Assembly (NCBI GenBank): GCA_002482505.1
Contig: DLGD01000039.1
Span: 1 to 64,000, forward strand
DNA from: Christensenella sp. UBA7703
Lineage (GTDB): Bacteria; Bacillota; Clostridia; Christensenellales; CAG-138
Reading direction: 5' to 3'
DNA: 64,000 nucleotides
Shown one piece after another: positions 25,054-34,278 of the stretch. Each line of letters opens with the position of its first letter. Position 1 is the stretch's first letter. Position numbers and translations under genes: made by a program. Below the pieces are notes generated by a model, which worked only from the letters and a program-made list of their open reading frames with translations, was not told the origin of the DNA and did not search any database.

Positions 25054-25736
25054 GCCTGCTCCGCCTCCTCCCAAGAATGAAACAATCGTCCGTCGCGCAC
25101 ATAGACCGTGCGCTGCGCTTGCCGCGCAATCTCGTCGTTGTGGGTAATCAGCACGATGGTATGCCCCTCATCCGAAAGCGAATGGATCAGGCGCATGATG
25201 TCCGTACCGCTCTTGCTGTCGAGGTTGCCTGTGGGTTCATCTGCAAGGATCACACGGGCGTTGCTGGCAAGCGCTCGCGCAATTGCCACGCGCTGCTGCT
25301 GGCCGCCGGAAAGTTGGCTCGGACGATGCTGCATACGCTTACTCAACCCCACCTGATCGAGCGCAGACTTCGCGCGCTCCAATCGCTCTTTCTGTGAGAG
25401 CTTTTGATAGATCAGCGGCAGCTCTACATTTTCCAACGCACTCATGGAGTCCAGCAGGTTGAACTGTTGAAACACGAAGCCGATCTTTTCGCTGCGGATC
25501 AGCGAAAGTTCTTTGTCCGTGCATTCTGCAACGTTGACACCGTCAAGGATATACCGTCCGGAGTCCGGCAGGTCGAGACAACCCATCACGTTCATCAGCG
25601 TCGTCTTGCCCGAGCCGGAAGGCCCGCAGATCGCCACAAATTCCTTTGGCTTGACGTGCAAGGTGGCATCGTCCAGCGCGCGCACCACTTCGTCACCGAT
25701 ATAGTAGGTTTTAAAGATGTGTTCCAGTAGCAGCAT
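25050..25736 (-). CDS. MacB/LolD-type ABC transporter ATPase
   Basis: A 228-residue ATPase with Walker A GPSGSGKTT (about residue 39), Q-loop FQQFNLLD, signature LSGGQQQRVAIARAL, Walker B VILADEPTGNLD and H-loop ITHN. The signature and the EPTGNLD context are typical of MacB/LolD/YknY-type exporters. It energises the adjacent permease. It lies 56 bases after the membrane fusion gene and overlaps the permease gene by four bases. Confidence 0.95.
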   Translation of the reverse strand: MLLLEHIFKTYYIGDEVVRALDDATLHVKPKEFVAICGPSGSGKTTLMNVMGCLDLPDSGRYILDGVNVAECTDKELSLIRSEKIGFVFQQFNLLDSMSALENVELPLIYQKLSQKERLERAKSALDQVGLSKRMQHRPSQLSGGQQQRVAIARALASNARVILADEPTGNLDSKSGTDIMRLIHSLSDEGHTIVLITHNDEIARQAQRTVYVRDGRLFHSWEEAEQA

Positions 25737-25792
25737 GGCACGCTCCTTTCACACAAGGGTTCATTTGATTTATTCGTGTTCGCATACGTGCC

Positions 25793-27478
25793 TCAGTTTC
25801 CGCCCATCGGGCCGCCGCTATTGCCACCATAGCCGCTGTTGCCGCCCATGCCGCTCGGTGGCTGGAAGCTACCGCTGTCTCCGCCGGGCACCGCCATGCC
25901 GCCCTGCCCGGTGAAACTAAACCCTGTCGTCGTGGAGGTATTGTCCTCCGTATAGGTTGCCTTGCTTGTGCGCTCCGGCACCCAGACGATATCTCCCGCG
26001 GAAAGCCCTTCCGCCGTTATCGCGATATACGATCCATCCGACATGCCTGTGGTAACCGTCAGTTTTGTAAGCGAATCGAGATCAATTTGTCCCTCGGCGC
26101 GACTTTCGCCCGCCTGCACACCGTCCCCCGCCAGATAGACAAACGCAGAATCGCCTTCATACTGCACCGCAGCAACGGGAACAATCAGCGTTTCCCCGCT
26201 GGTTTCGGTGATGATCTCGGCGGAAGCGCTCATCCCCGGATAGGCGCCTTCCATCGGCTCCGTCGTGATGGTTGCGGTATAGCTTGTCACATAGCTTCCG
26301 CTGCCGGAGTAGGAGATGTTGGTGACAGTTCCCGTGAACTCACCCGTTAGCGCGTCGAGTGTAACGGTTGCGTTCTGACCAAGTTTCACAGAAGCGATAT
26401 CAAGCTCGTCGATGGACAGCGCGATGGTAAACCCGCTTGTACCGGTGAGTGTGCAGATCGAAGTACCCGAGGCAACGGTATCGCCCGCCTTGACTGAAAG
26501 CGCGGTGAGCGTGCAGTCCGTCTTGGCTTTCACGCTCAGCAAGCCTTCCAGATCCGTAATCTGGGTCAAAAGCTCCGCCTCCGTATTCTTCAGCGTGGTA
26601 TAGGTTGCCGTCGGCGCACCTTCCGCCAGGGTGAACACCGTGGAGCCCTTGCTGATCTTCTGGTTATCGGTCACGTTGATTGCGGCGATCTTGCCGGAGT
26701 TTGCCGTGACGTCCACAAATTCATTTACATCGATTGTGCCGGTGCCCAGCGTGGTTCCGCTCTGGCTCAAGACCTTCGCGCTTGTGCCGACGGAATAGTA
26801 GTTGTCGGTGAACACAACCGTTGCCACACCCGATTCAATCTTCGTGATATAGCCTTTCTGCGTGTCTTCGCCGATGACGACGCTGACCGCATCATATTGC
26901 ACCATCGCGTCGGTTGCCGGAAGGAGCACGGACATCTTGCCGTCCGTCGCGATACGGCAAAGATACTCCATATCGTCCACAATGCTGCCTTCCTTAGCCT
27001 GAATATCCTTGACGATTCCGCCTTTGCCCGCGGTGACTTTCAGGTTGGTGAGCAGTTGCTTTGCGCTGGCAAGCGAGGCACGCGTGTCGCTCAGTTGATC
27101 CTTGAGATCGCTCAGTTGGCTTTCCACGTCGGTTGAGCGCATAGTCATCACCACGTCGCCCGCCTTGATTGCATCGCCGGGTGCAAAGTTGACCGCCGTC
27201 ACGGTGGCTTCCGCCGTGGTGGTGACGCTCTGGCTCTGTGCTGCCGAGAGCGTGCCGCTGCCGCTGACGGTTGCGCTGATTTCGCCGCTCGATACCGCGG
27301 TTGCACGATAGGAAAGCGTACTGGTGCCGTCACTGCTGTTCTTCGTCAGGTTCACGACGACGATTGTGCCGACCGCGCATAGAACCGCCGCCGCGCAGAT
27401 GAGAATGATGTTACGTGTGCGTTTCTGCTTTTTCTTCTTCTGCTTTGCTGCGGTAAACGATGTGTCGAAAGATTCCAT
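25793..27478 (-). CDS. HlyD/MacA-like membrane fusion subunit of the efflux system
   Basis: A 561-residue protein. A Lys-rich N-terminus and one membrane helix (IILICAAAVLCAVGTIVVV) are followed by a biotinyl-lipoyl-like domain (EATVTAVNFAPGDAIKAGDV), a short coiled-coil hairpin (about residues 105-140), a second lipoyl-like segment, beta-barrel domains and a Gly/Ser/Pro-rich tail. In Gram-positives such MacA/YknX-like proteins assist MacB-type exporters. It is longer than most because of a duplicated region around residues 190-320 and the tail. GGAGG lies 12 bases before the ATG. Confidence 0.9.
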   Translation of the reverse strand: MESFDTSFTAAKQKKKKQKRTRNIILICAAAVLCAVGTIVVVNLTKNSSDGTSTLSYRATAVSSGEISATVSGSGTLSAAQSQSVTTTAEATVTAVNFAPGDAIKAGDVVMTMRSTDVESQLSDLKDQLSDTRASLASAKQLLTNLKVTAGKGGIVKDIQAKEGSIVDDMEYLCRIATDGKMSVLLPATDAMVQYDAVSVVIGEDTQKGYITKIESGVATVVFTDNYYSVGTSAKVLSQSGTTLGTGTIDVNEFVDVTANSGKIAAINVTDNQKISKGSTVFTLAEGAPTATYTTLKNTEAELLTQITDLEGLLSVKAKTDCTLTALSVKAGDTVASGTSICTLTGTSGFTIALSIDELDIASVKLGQNATVTLDALTGEFTGTVTNISYSGSGSYVTSYTATITTEPMEGAYPGMSASAEIITETSGETLIVPVAAVQYEGDSAFVYLAGDGVQAGESRAEGQIDLDSLTKLTVTTGMSDGSYIAITAEGLSAGDIVWVPERTSKATYTEDNTSTTTGFSFTGQGGMAVPGGDSGSFQPPSGMGGNSGYGGNSGGPMGGN

Positions 27479-27528
27479 ACTGTTTTATCGCCTCCAACTT
27501 TATTCGTTTTTGATCATATTGGTCGGTT

Positions 27529-27547
27529 GTGGCACAAACGTGGCACA
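27529..27547. repeat. Direct GTGGCACA repeats upstream of the efflux operon
   Basis: GTGGCACA occurs at 27529-27536 and 27540-27547, 11 bases apart and thus on the same DNA face. An inverted partial copy (TGTGCCAA) is at 27640-27647. They lie at or just upstream of the -35 region of a TATGAT box (27513-27518, minus strand) for the efflux operon. Confidence 0.4.
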
Positions 27548-27715
27548 TCATAGCGAAAAATATGTACCTTTGCGACAGGAATCACGCGTAAGCGATTCCG
27601 TCTGCATTGTCCGATAAAGCGTCGACTTTCTGCCAAGTTTGTGCCAACATCACCGGATACGATTGACAAAGAAGTCCAATCGCGTTGCGCAAAAACGTTT
27701 CTGGAGCGTGTAAAC

Positions 27716-28939
27716 ATGAAAATGCAAACGAAGAGCCCCTATCCCCGCGTACTTACCGCACTGCTGCTTGCCGTATTCCTGTTTAGCCTCGGATTTGCGG
27801 GGATCGCAACAGACACGGTGCTGGTTGCAAGCGCGGACGAACTCACGGCCGCGCTGAGCGACGCCGCGGCAAGCGGAAACACGACCATCATCCGCTATGC
27901 TGCGGGCACCTCTGCGATTGAACTCAGCGGGTCTGCGGCAATTCCTTCCAATGTAACCCTCGACCTGAGCACGAGCGGCGGAACGCTGCGCGTGGCTAGT
28001 GGCGGCATGTTGGATGTTGCGGGTGCGATCATCGGCGGCGCGGTGGAAGTCTCCGGCGGCACGCTACTGCGCGAATTTGGCAGTAGCATCACCGCGACCA
28101 TCACAACAAGCGGCGCAGGCGTGGTGCGCGGCGCGCGGGTGCTTGCGCTGGAAAACCTCAGCCCAACCAGCACGGAGAGCATCACGGCAGTCTCCTATGC
28201 CGGCGAATCCAGCGCGGACACCAGCGCATATGTTGCCCGCGCGGCAACGGCGGCGCTCTATGTGAAGATGACCGGTTCCAACTATTCTTCCTATCAAGTG
28301 ATTGAGACCGTCGTCACCGATGTCGGCAACGTCTTCCGCCTCGGAAGCAAATATACCGACACGCTCTCGCTTGCCTATGCGCTCACCTATGGCGGGTTGA
28401 CGGGCGCGAATCTCGCCGCGCTCAATCCGGTGCGTTATACCGCGAGCGACTCCGCCATCCTGCTCAACAACCCGACGAAGGATGGGTTTGTGTTTGCTGG
28501 CTGGACGTGCGAGCAGCTCGGCGTAACCATGCCGCAGGACAAGATGGTGATCCCCGAAGGAACGAAAGGGGACCTTACCTTCCTCGCCGTTTGGGTGGAA
28601 TCGCCCACTGGCGGCGGTATGGGCGGCGGGCAGAGCGGCGGCGCCGGTGGCAGCGGCAGCAGCGGCACGCAGCAGGACGCACAGGAGCAGCAACAGGACG
28701 CGGCCTCGCAGGAGCAGGTGCAAACCCAGCAGCAGGATCAGCAGAGCGGGCGGCGCACGCGCACGGCATCCTCCTCCACCAAGGTTTCGTTCAGCAGCGA
28801 TGCAGGCACGATTGTACCGACGCTGGAAACCGCAAATGAAAGCAGTTCGTTCCCCTGGGGTTGGGTATTCGGCGGGCTTGGCGTGCTTGGAATCCTTGCC
28901 TATCTTGCGGCGAGATTGGTGAATCGAAAGACGAGATAA
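27716..28939 (+). CDS. Secreted, membrane-anchored surface protein
   Basis: A 407-residue protein. A signal peptide (about residues 13-32, VLTALLLAVFLFSLGFAGIA) is followed by a beta-rich, Ser/Thr/Ala/Gly-rich domain and a segment resembling an InlB-type B-repeat (NPTKDGFVFAGWTCEQ, FLAVW). A GGG-rich then Gln-rich low-complexity spacer follows, with a C-terminal membrane helix (FPWGWVFGGLGVLGILAYLA) and a basic tail. There is no LPxTG before the helix, so it is probably membrane- rather than wall-anchored. TGGAGCG upstream supports the ATG at 27716. Ligand unknown. Confidence 0.8.
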   Translation: MKMQTKSPYPRVLTALLLAVFLFSLGFAGIATDTVLVASADELTAALSDAAASGNTTIIRYAAGTSAIELSGSAAIPSNVTLDLSTSGGTLRVASGGMLDVAGAIIGGAVEVSGGTLLREFGSSITATITTSGAGVVRGARVLALENLSPTSTESITAVSYAGESSADTSAYVARAATAALYVKMTGSNYSSYQVIETVVTDVGNVFRLGSKYTDTLSLAYALTYGGLTGANLAALNPVRYTASDSAILLNNPTKDGFVFAGWTCEQLGVTMPQDKMVIPEGTKGDLTFLAVWVESPTGGGMGGGQSGGAGGSGSSGTQQDAQEQQQDAASQEQVQTQQQDQQSGRRTRTASSSTKVSFSSDAGTIVPTLETANESSSFPWGWVFGGLGVLGILAYLAARLVNRKTR

Positions 28940-28944
28940 AACAA

Positions 28945-28974
28945 CAAAAGCGGATGCTTGCGCATCCGCTTTTG
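28945..28974 (+). terminator. Intrinsic terminator after the surface protein gene
   Basis: CAAAAGCGGATGC (28945-28957) pairs with GCATCCGCTTTTG (28962-28974) around TTGC. Confidence 0.9.
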
Positions 28975-29010
28975 TGTTGAACAGTATTTGATTCTTCGTT
29001 CGTTGACGAA

Positions 29011-29457
29011 TTACTCTGCTTTCTTGTCTGCCTTTTCGTCTGCCGTTTCGTCTTTGGGCTCTTTCTTTATGTTCTCGGCGTAAGCGTGAAATGCTTCTTT
29101 GCCATCCGCTTCCCACCAATCGTCATAATACTCCCAGTCTTTCCAGTCGCGCGTTTCTCCTTCGCCGTAGTGATGGTGGCGTTTGCCATGCTTCGGGTGT
29201 TTCTTTTCCCCGTCGCCGGAGCTGCCGGAGCCGCCAAAGCCAAACAGAATCTTCGCCAGCAGGAAGAGGCCAAGGCCTTCCCAGAAACCGATCACGGGCA
29301 GGCCGAAGAGTTTCGGCATCAGCCAGTTCCAGAGCCACATGATCAGATTTCCAAACAGCAACCCCATCAGAAATGCGCCTGCAATGCCGAGGACGGTGTA
29401 GAGCGTATATTTCGCCCAATTGGGAACCTTGTCCCAGCGTTTCTTGATATGATCCAT
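29011..29457 (-). CDS. Small membrane protein with charged His-rich tail, sigma-linked
   Basis: A 148-residue protein. Two membrane helices (about residues 16-45 and 55-75, the second FWEGLGLFLLAKILFGFG) are followed by a cytoplasmic-type tail with KKHPKHGKRHHHYG, an acidic/aromatic stretch (DWKDWEYYDDWWEADG) and a Lys/Glu-rich end. I recognise no family. It starts 47 bases after an ECF sigma gene in the same operon, so it may regulate or be controlled by that sigma factor. The His cluster could bind metal. Confidence 0.75.
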   Translation of the reverse strand: MDHIKKRWDKVPNWAKYTLYTVLGIAGAFLMGLLFGNLIMWLWNWLMPKLFGLPVIGFWEGLGLFLLAKILFGFGGSGSSGDGEKKHPKHGKRHHHYGEGETRDWKDWEYYDDWWEADGKEAFHAYAENIKKEPKDETADEKADKKAE

Positions 29458-29504
29458 CGATTTATCCTCTTTTTCTCAAAATAGTTTTTGTTTCCGGAAA
29501 GAAG

Positions 29505-30047
29505 CTAGATCTCTGCCTCCTCCAGCAGTTTGCGGAGGGTCTTCACCGCGCGGCTTTTTCGGGAGAGCAGCGTGCCGATGGGTTCGCCCCACTCCTCCGC
29601 GAGGTCACGAAAGGATTTTCCCTTGAGCTCGGTCGCGATCAGGATTGCCCGCTGCCGGGGTTCGAGTTTGCCGATGGCATCCGTCAGGCGGTGCATGCGT
29701 TCCGCCCGGTCCTCCGCCGCAAACGGCTCCTCGTTTTGCGAGGCGATCAGGTTCAGCAGCGGCAACTCGCCGTCTTCATCCGCCATGCCGTCAAGGCTGG
29801 TCTCCTTTGCCTTATTGCGCTCGTGATCCGCAATCTTATTTCGCACCGCGCGGTAGGCATAGGCTGCGATGTTTTCCACAGGGCCGTTGGTTTCAAGGCG
29901 GCTGACAAGACTCAACATCACATCCGCCACGATGTCCTCCGCGTCCATTTCGCTGATGCGGCGGGCACGGCTTTTGACAAAGCGAATGAGCTTCTCCCCG
30001 TCACGGGTGAAGAATGCATACCATCTGTTACTTTCGCCTTGTTCCAT
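29505..30047 (-). CDS. ECF-type RNA polymerase sigma factor
   Basis: A 180-residue group 4 sigma factor. Region 2 reads SEMDAEDIVADVMLSL and region 4 KLEPRQRAILIATELKGKS, followed by the helix-turn-helix FRDLAEEWGEPIGTLLSRKS. I choose the ATG at 30045-30047 because AAAGGA lies 7 bases before it; an ATG two codons earlier is almost on top of that site. Upstream, TGCAAT-N16-CGTCTA faintly resembles an ECF promoter and may allow autoregulation. It forms an operon with the small membrane protein downstream. Confidence 0.88.
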   Translation of the reverse strand: MEQGESNRWYAFFTRDGEKLIRFVKSRARRISEMDAEDIVADVMLSLVSRLETNGPVENIAAYAYRAVRNKIADHERNKAKETSLDGMADEDGELPLLNLIASQNEEPFAAEDRAERMHRLTDAIGKLEPRQRAILIATELKGKSFRDLAEEWGEPIGTLLSRKSRAVKTLRKLLEEAEI

Positions 30048-30171
30048 CGCCATTTCCTTTCCCTGATACTAAATAGACGGAAAACGTTCGTGTTTATTGC
30101 ACTCTATTTTGAAAAACTTTTCTGATCTCAGATATACCACAATTCGCGCGATAATCCTATCATATGGATAG

Positions 30172-30207
30172 AAAAAAAGGCTCCCGCACACGAGTTGCAG
30201 GAGCCTT
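30172..30207 (-). terminator. Terminator of the hydrogenase operon
   Basis: On the minus strand AAGGCTCCTGCA (30207-30196) pairs with TGCGGGAGCCTT (30188-30177) with one mismatch, followed by seven U. It lies 18 bases past the last hydrogenase gene. Confidence 0.88.
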
Positions 30208-30224
30208 TCTTTGGTTGATTGGAA

Positions 30225-31967
30225 TCAATACACCTTGCGCTTGACGTAGGTCGTATGCAGGATGTGGTGCGCTTTGTGGGAACCGGGCTTTTCAAGGTAG
30301 GTGTCGTACAGTTCCTTGATGAAGGGGTTCTCGTGGCTCTTTCTGAGCTTCATGTTCTTATCCTGACCATAGAGACCTTTGGCGCGCTCGGCGCGCAGGT
30401 CGGTGAAGTTACGCACTTCGCCCGGCTGGTGGGGTTGTCCGCCGCCGTTGACGCAGCCGCCCGGGCAGGCCATAACTTCGATAAAGTGATAGTCCGCTTC
30501 GCCTTTTTTAACCATCTCGAGGAGCCGGAAGGCGTTTTCCGTGCCGCTGGTAACGGCGACGCGCACCTTTGTTCCCGCGAGGTCATATTCCGCTTCCTTG
30601 CAGCCTTCCACACCGCGCACAGCAGTGAAGTCCAGGTTGTCCAGCGGTTTACCGGTGACGATTTCGGCAACGGTGCGAAGCGCCGCTTCCATCACGCCGC
30701 CGGTCGCGCCGAAGATGTGCCCCGCGCCGGACGCGACGCCCAGCATCGGATCAAAGTCTTCATCCGGCAGGTCGGTAAAGCGAATACCGGAGCGCTTGAT
30801 CATATTCGCAAGCTCGCGCGTGGTGAGCGAAACGTCGATATCCGGCACGCCCGCCGCGGCTTCGTTGTCACGCGTGCACTCGAATTTCTTCGCGGTGCAG
30901 GGCATGATGGACACAACGAACAGATCTTTGGGATCGATGCCCATCTTTTCGGCGTAATAGGTCTTCACCAGCGCGCCAAACATCTGCTGTGGGCTCTTGC
31001 AGCTGGATAGGTTCTCGGTCATCTCCGGGAAATAGTATTCGCAGAACTTGACCCAGCCCGGCGAGCAGGAGGTAATCATCGGCAGCTTGCCGCCGTTTTG
31101 CAGACGGTGGAGCAGCTCGGTTCCCTCTTCCATGATGGTGACATCCGCGGCAAAGTCCACGTCAAACACCTTCTCAAAGCCAAGTCTGCGGAGCGCTGCG
31201 GCGAGCTTGCCCTGCACATTGGTGCCGATCGGCATGCCGAAGCATTCGCCAAGCTGCACGCGCACAGAGGGAGCAGGCGCCACGATCACGTGCTTAGACT
31301 TGTCCGCGAGCGCATCCCAGACGATGTGGGTGTCGTCGCGCTCGGTCAATGCACTGGTCGGGCAGACGGAGATGCATTGCCCGCAGTTGATGCAGCTCGT
31401 GTCGTTCAGCGGCATATCAAATGCGCTGCCGACGTGGGTATCAAAGCCGCGCTCGTTGGTGCCGATGACGGCAACGTGCTGGTTGTGTCCGCAGACCGCG
31501 ACGCAGCGTCGGCAGAGAATGCACTTGCTGTTGTCGCGCACAAGGTGAGGGGCGCTGCGCTCATACTGGGGCTTGAGGTCTTCATTGCCCATGTATTTAT
31601 ACTGATCCACGCCATATTCGCGCGCAAGGGTTTGCAGTTCGCAGTCCGTGCTGCGTTCGCAGCTCAAGCAGTCCATGCGGTGGTTGCTCAGGATGAGCTC
31701 CAGCGTGGTCTTTCTTGCGTCGCGCAGGCCCGGCGTGTTGGTTTGAATCTCCATGCCATCGGCAACCTTCTGTACACAGGCGGCTGCGTGACCGCGCACA
31801 CCCGTTGCCTGCACAAGGCAGATACGGCAGGCTGCGATGGCGTTGATTTCACGAAGGTAGCAAAGCGTGGGGATCTTGACCCCCGCGACGTGCGCCGCCT
31901 CCAGAATGGTTGCATCGGCGGGAACTTTTGTTTCGATCCCGTTTATCTTGACTGTTACCTGATCCAT
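30225..31967 (-). CDS. hndD: [FeFe]-hydrogenase catalytic subunit (HndD/HydA type)
   Basis: The catalytic subunit reduces protons or oxidises H2 at the H-cluster. In trimeric or tetrameric complexes with NuoE/NuoF-like partners it couples this to NAD(P)H, often with ferredoxin by electron bifurcation. The 580 residues run: N-terminal [2Fe-2S] domain (C36, C47, C50, C64), His-Cys [4Fe-4S] site (HRMDCLSCERSTDC, 96-109), two [4Fe-4S] clusters (CILCRRCVAVC, about 149; CINCGQC, about 192), then H-cluster motifs TSCSPGW (299-305), MPCTAKKFE (355-363) and EVMACPGGCVNGGGQP (497-512), and a small-subunit-like tail. The first motif has Ser302 where the textbook form has a second Cys. It is the last gene of the operon, 12 bases after the NuoF-like gene. 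Confidence 0.96.
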   Translation of the reverse strand: MDQVTVKINGIETKVPADATILEAAHVAGVKIPTLCYLREINAIAACRICLVQATGVRGHAAACVQKVADGMEIQTNTPGLRDARKTTLELILSNHRMDCLSCERSTDCELQTLAREYGVDQYKYMGNEDLKPQYERSAPHLVRDNSKCILCRRCVAVCGHNQHVAVIGTNERGFDTHVGSAFDMPLNDTSCINCGQCISVCPTSALTERDDTHIVWDALADKSKHVIVAPAPSVRVQLGECFGMPIGTNVQGKLAAALRRLGFEKVFDVDFAADVTIMEEGTELLHRLQNGGKLPMITSCSPGWVKFCEYYFPEMTENLSSCKSPQQMFGALVKTYYAEKMGIDPKDLFVVSIMPCTAKKFECTRDNEAAAGVPDIDVSLTTRELANMIKRSGIRFTDLPDEDFDPMLGVASGAGHIFGATGGVMEAALRTVAEIVTGKPLDNLDFTAVRGVEGCKEAEYDLAGTKVRVAVTSGTENAFRLLEMVKKGEADYHFIEVMACPGGCVNGGGQPHQPGEVRNFTDLRAERAKGLYGQDKNMKLRKSHENPFIKELYDTYLEKPGSHKAHHILHTTYVKRKVY

Positions 31968-31979
31968 GTTCCTGCCTCC

Positions 31980-33773
31980 TTACTTCTTGGAAATGGCGCT
32001 GAACTTGCAGTTTTCCATGCACGCGCCGCATTTGATGCACTTGCTCTGATCGATGACGTGCGGCTCCTTCACCTTGCCGGCGATGCAGCTGACCGGGCAC
32101 TTGCGCGCGCAGAGCGTGCAGCCGGTGCACTTATTCGGATCGATCACGTATTGCAGGAGTTTCTTGCAAACGCCTGCCGGGCAGCGCTTTTCTACCACGT
32201 GCGCTTCATATTCATCGCGGAAATACTTCAGCGTGGAGAGCACGGGGTTCGGAGCAGTCTGACCCAGGCCGCAAAGCGCATTGTTCATGATATAGTGACA
32301 CAGCTCTTCCATCTTGTCGAGGTCTTCGAGCGTGCCATTGCCTTCGATGATCTTGTTGAGCATCTCAAGCAGGCGGCGCGTGCCGATGCGGCAGGGTGTG
32401 CACTTGCCGCAGCTCTCGTCCACAGTAAACTCGAGGAAGAAGCGGGCGATATCCACCATGCAGTTGTCTTCGTCCATGACGATCAAGCCGCCGCTGCCCA
32501 TCATAGAGCCGATGGCCTTGAGGTTTTCATAGTCGATCGGCGTATCGAGGTGCTCCGTGGGGATGCATCCGCCCGAAGGTCCGCCGGTCTGCGCGGCTTT
32601 GAATTTCTTGCCGCCCGGGATGCCGCCGCCGATTTCGAAGAGAATCTGCCGAAGCGTTGTGCCCATCGGAATTTCGACGAGGCCGGTGTTGTTGATCTTG
32701 CCGCCGAGCGCAAAAACCTTCGTGCCCTTGCTGCAATCTGTACCCATCGCGGAGAACCATTCCGGCCCTTGGACGATGATCTGCGGAATGTTTGCGAGCG
32801 TTTCGACGTTATTGATGATCGTTGGCTTGCCAAAGAGACCCTTGACCGCCGGGAACGGGGGCTTGTTGCGCGGCTCGCCGCGGTTGCCCTCGATGCTGGT
32901 CATCAGCGCGGTTTCTTCGCCGCAGACAAACGCGCCCGCGCCGAGGCGGATATCGATGTCAAAGCTGAAATCGGTTCCAAAGATGTTTTTGCCAAGCAGG
33001 CCATATTCGCGCGCCTGATTGATTGCAATCTTGAGGCGCTTGACCGCGATGGGATACTCCGCACGGACATAGATGTAGCCGTGTGTACCGCCGATTGCAT
33101 AGCCCGCGATGGCCATGGCTTCCAGCACTGCGTGCGGGTCGCCTTCCAACACGGATCGATCCATGAATGCGCCGGGATCGCCTTCGTCCGCGTTGCAGAT
33201 GACGTATTTTTCATCCGATGCGTTGTTGGCGGCAAACTGCCATTTTGTGCCGGTCGGGAAACCCGCACCGCCGCGTCCACGCAGGCCGCTGGCTTTGATG
33301 AGGTCGATCACCTGCTGCGGGGTCATCTCAGTGAGGGCTTTGCCCAGCGCGAGATAGCCGTCCAGTGCGATGTATTCGTCGATTTCTTCGGGGTTGATCA
33401 CGCCGCAGTTGCGCAGGGCGATACGCATCTGGCTCTTGTAAAACGGCGTTTCGGAGAGCGAGGTGACGCCGTGCGGCATATCCTCGGTCTTGGGATTATA
33501 CACAAGGCGCTCGACGGGACGGCCTTTGAGCAGGTGCTCGCTGACGATCTCCGTGACATCCTCTTCCGTTACGCGGCTGTAAAACGTGCCTTCGGGGTAG
33601 ACGATCATGATCGGGCCGAGTGCACAGAGGCCGAAGCATCCAGTCTGAACAACCTTGATCTCTTCGTCAAGACCCTGTTTTTTGAGCTCTTTTTCGAGGT
33701 GCTCGCGAATCGCAGGGCTACCGCTGGATGTACAGCCGGTGCCGCCGCAGATTAATACGTGTGAACGAATCAT
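31980..33773 (-). CDS. hndC: NuoF-like NAD(P)/FMN subunit of the hydrogenase (HndC/HydB type)
   Basis: This flavin subunit exchanges electrons between NAD(P)H and the Fe-S chain. The 597-residue protein starts with a thioredoxin-like [2Fe-2S] domain (CGGTGC and QTGCFGLC). The NuoF core follows, with RGRGGAGFPTGTKW for the FMN/NAD site, NADEGDPGAFMDR, and the [4Fe-4S] motif ESCGKCTPCRIGTRRLLEML. It ends in two ferredoxin clusters (CTGCTLCARKCP and CIKCGACMENCK). This three-part layout is that of HydB/HndC rather than of Complex I NuoF. It is 15 bases from the upstream HndB-like gene. Confidence 0.96.
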   Translation of the reverse strand: MIRSHVLICGGTGCTSSGSPAIREHLEKELKKQGLDEEIKVVQTGCFGLCALGPIMIVYPEGTFYSRVTEEDVTEIVSEHLLKGRPVERLVYNPKTEDMPHGVTSLSETPFYKSQMRIALRNCGVINPEEIDEYIALDGYLALGKALTEMTPQQVIDLIKASGLRGRGGAGFPTGTKWQFAANNASDEKYVICNADEGDPGAFMDRSVLEGDPHAVLEAMAIAGYAIGGTHGYIYVRAEYPIAVKRLKIAINQAREYGLLGKNIFGTDFSFDIDIRLGAGAFVCGEETALMTSIEGNRGEPRNKPPFPAVKGLFGKPTIINNVETLANIPQIIVQGPEWFSAMGTDCSKGTKVFALGGKINNTGLVEIPMGTTLRQILFEIGGGIPGGKKFKAAQTGGPSGGCIPTEHLDTPIDYENLKAIGSMMGSGGLIVMDEDNCMVDIARFFLEFTVDESCGKCTPCRIGTRRLLEMLNKIIEGNGTLEDLDKMEELCHYIMNNALCGLGQTAPNPVLSTLKYFRDEYEAHVVEKRCPAGVCKKLLQYVIDPNKCTGCTLCARKCPVSCIAGKVKEPHVIDQSKCIKCGACMENCKFSAISKK

Positions 33774-33788
33774 TGGTTACTCCTCCGC

Positions 33789-34154
33789 TTATTTCTCACC
33801 GATCGTGTATTCGTAAACAGGCTTGCCGCCTTTGATGTGCTCGCTGACAATCTGCTTTGCCTTTTCGGGCGTCATCTTGACATAGGTAATTTTTTCCTTG
33901 CCCACTTCAAACACTTCTACGATAGGCTCAAGGCGGCAGATGCCGATGCACCCCGTCTGCGAAACGGTTGCCTTGTCACTTACGCCCTGCTTTTCGACCT
34001 CTTCCACAAGTGCGCTGAGCACCGGACGTGCGCCTGCTGCGATACCGCAGGTCGCCATACCGACGACGATGCGAATTTCGTTGTGCCCTTCACGGAGCGC
34101 AACCTTACCCTTGCTTCTCTCGCGAATTTCTGCCAATTCCTGCAATGATTTCAT
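33789..34154 (-). CDS. hndB: Thioredoxin-like [2Fe-2S] ferredoxin (HndB type)
   Basis: A 121-residue protein with a thioredoxin-like ferredoxin fold. Its Cys pattern is ATCGIAAGA early and QTGCIGICRLEP later, fewer than the four of a full cluster: only C36, C69 and C73 are seen here, so the first pair is reduced to one Cys. It matches HndB/HydD-type small subunits next to NAD(P)-dependent [FeFe]-hydrogenases. It is preceded by a 124-base gap, the second largest in the operon after the 165 bases at 37180-37344, where an extra promoter might lie. AAGGA lies 9 bases before the ATG. Confidence 0.85.
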   Translation of the reverse strand: MKSLQELAEIRERSKGKVALREGHNEIRIVVGMATCGIAAGARPVLSALVEEVEKQGVSDKATVSQTGCIGICRLEPIVEVFEVGKEKITYVKMTPEKAKQIVSEHIKGGKPVYEYTIGEK

Positions 34155-34278
34155 GTTCTTCGTTCCTTCCTCACTGATGATAATCCAAAGATTGATCCCA
34201 AAGTTTCTGCCGTTTCCACGCAGGCATTTGTCCGCGCGGTACTGTATAAAAAAGCAATTCTGCTCATGCTTGACTGTT

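Noticed and set aside
31098..33755. 885-codon open frame on the plus strand through the hydrogenase genes
   Set aside because: It lies exactly opposite hndC and hndD, which have full family motifs. The translation is low in known motifs and rich in Ala/Arg/Val/His, as expected from antisense of GC-rich genes.
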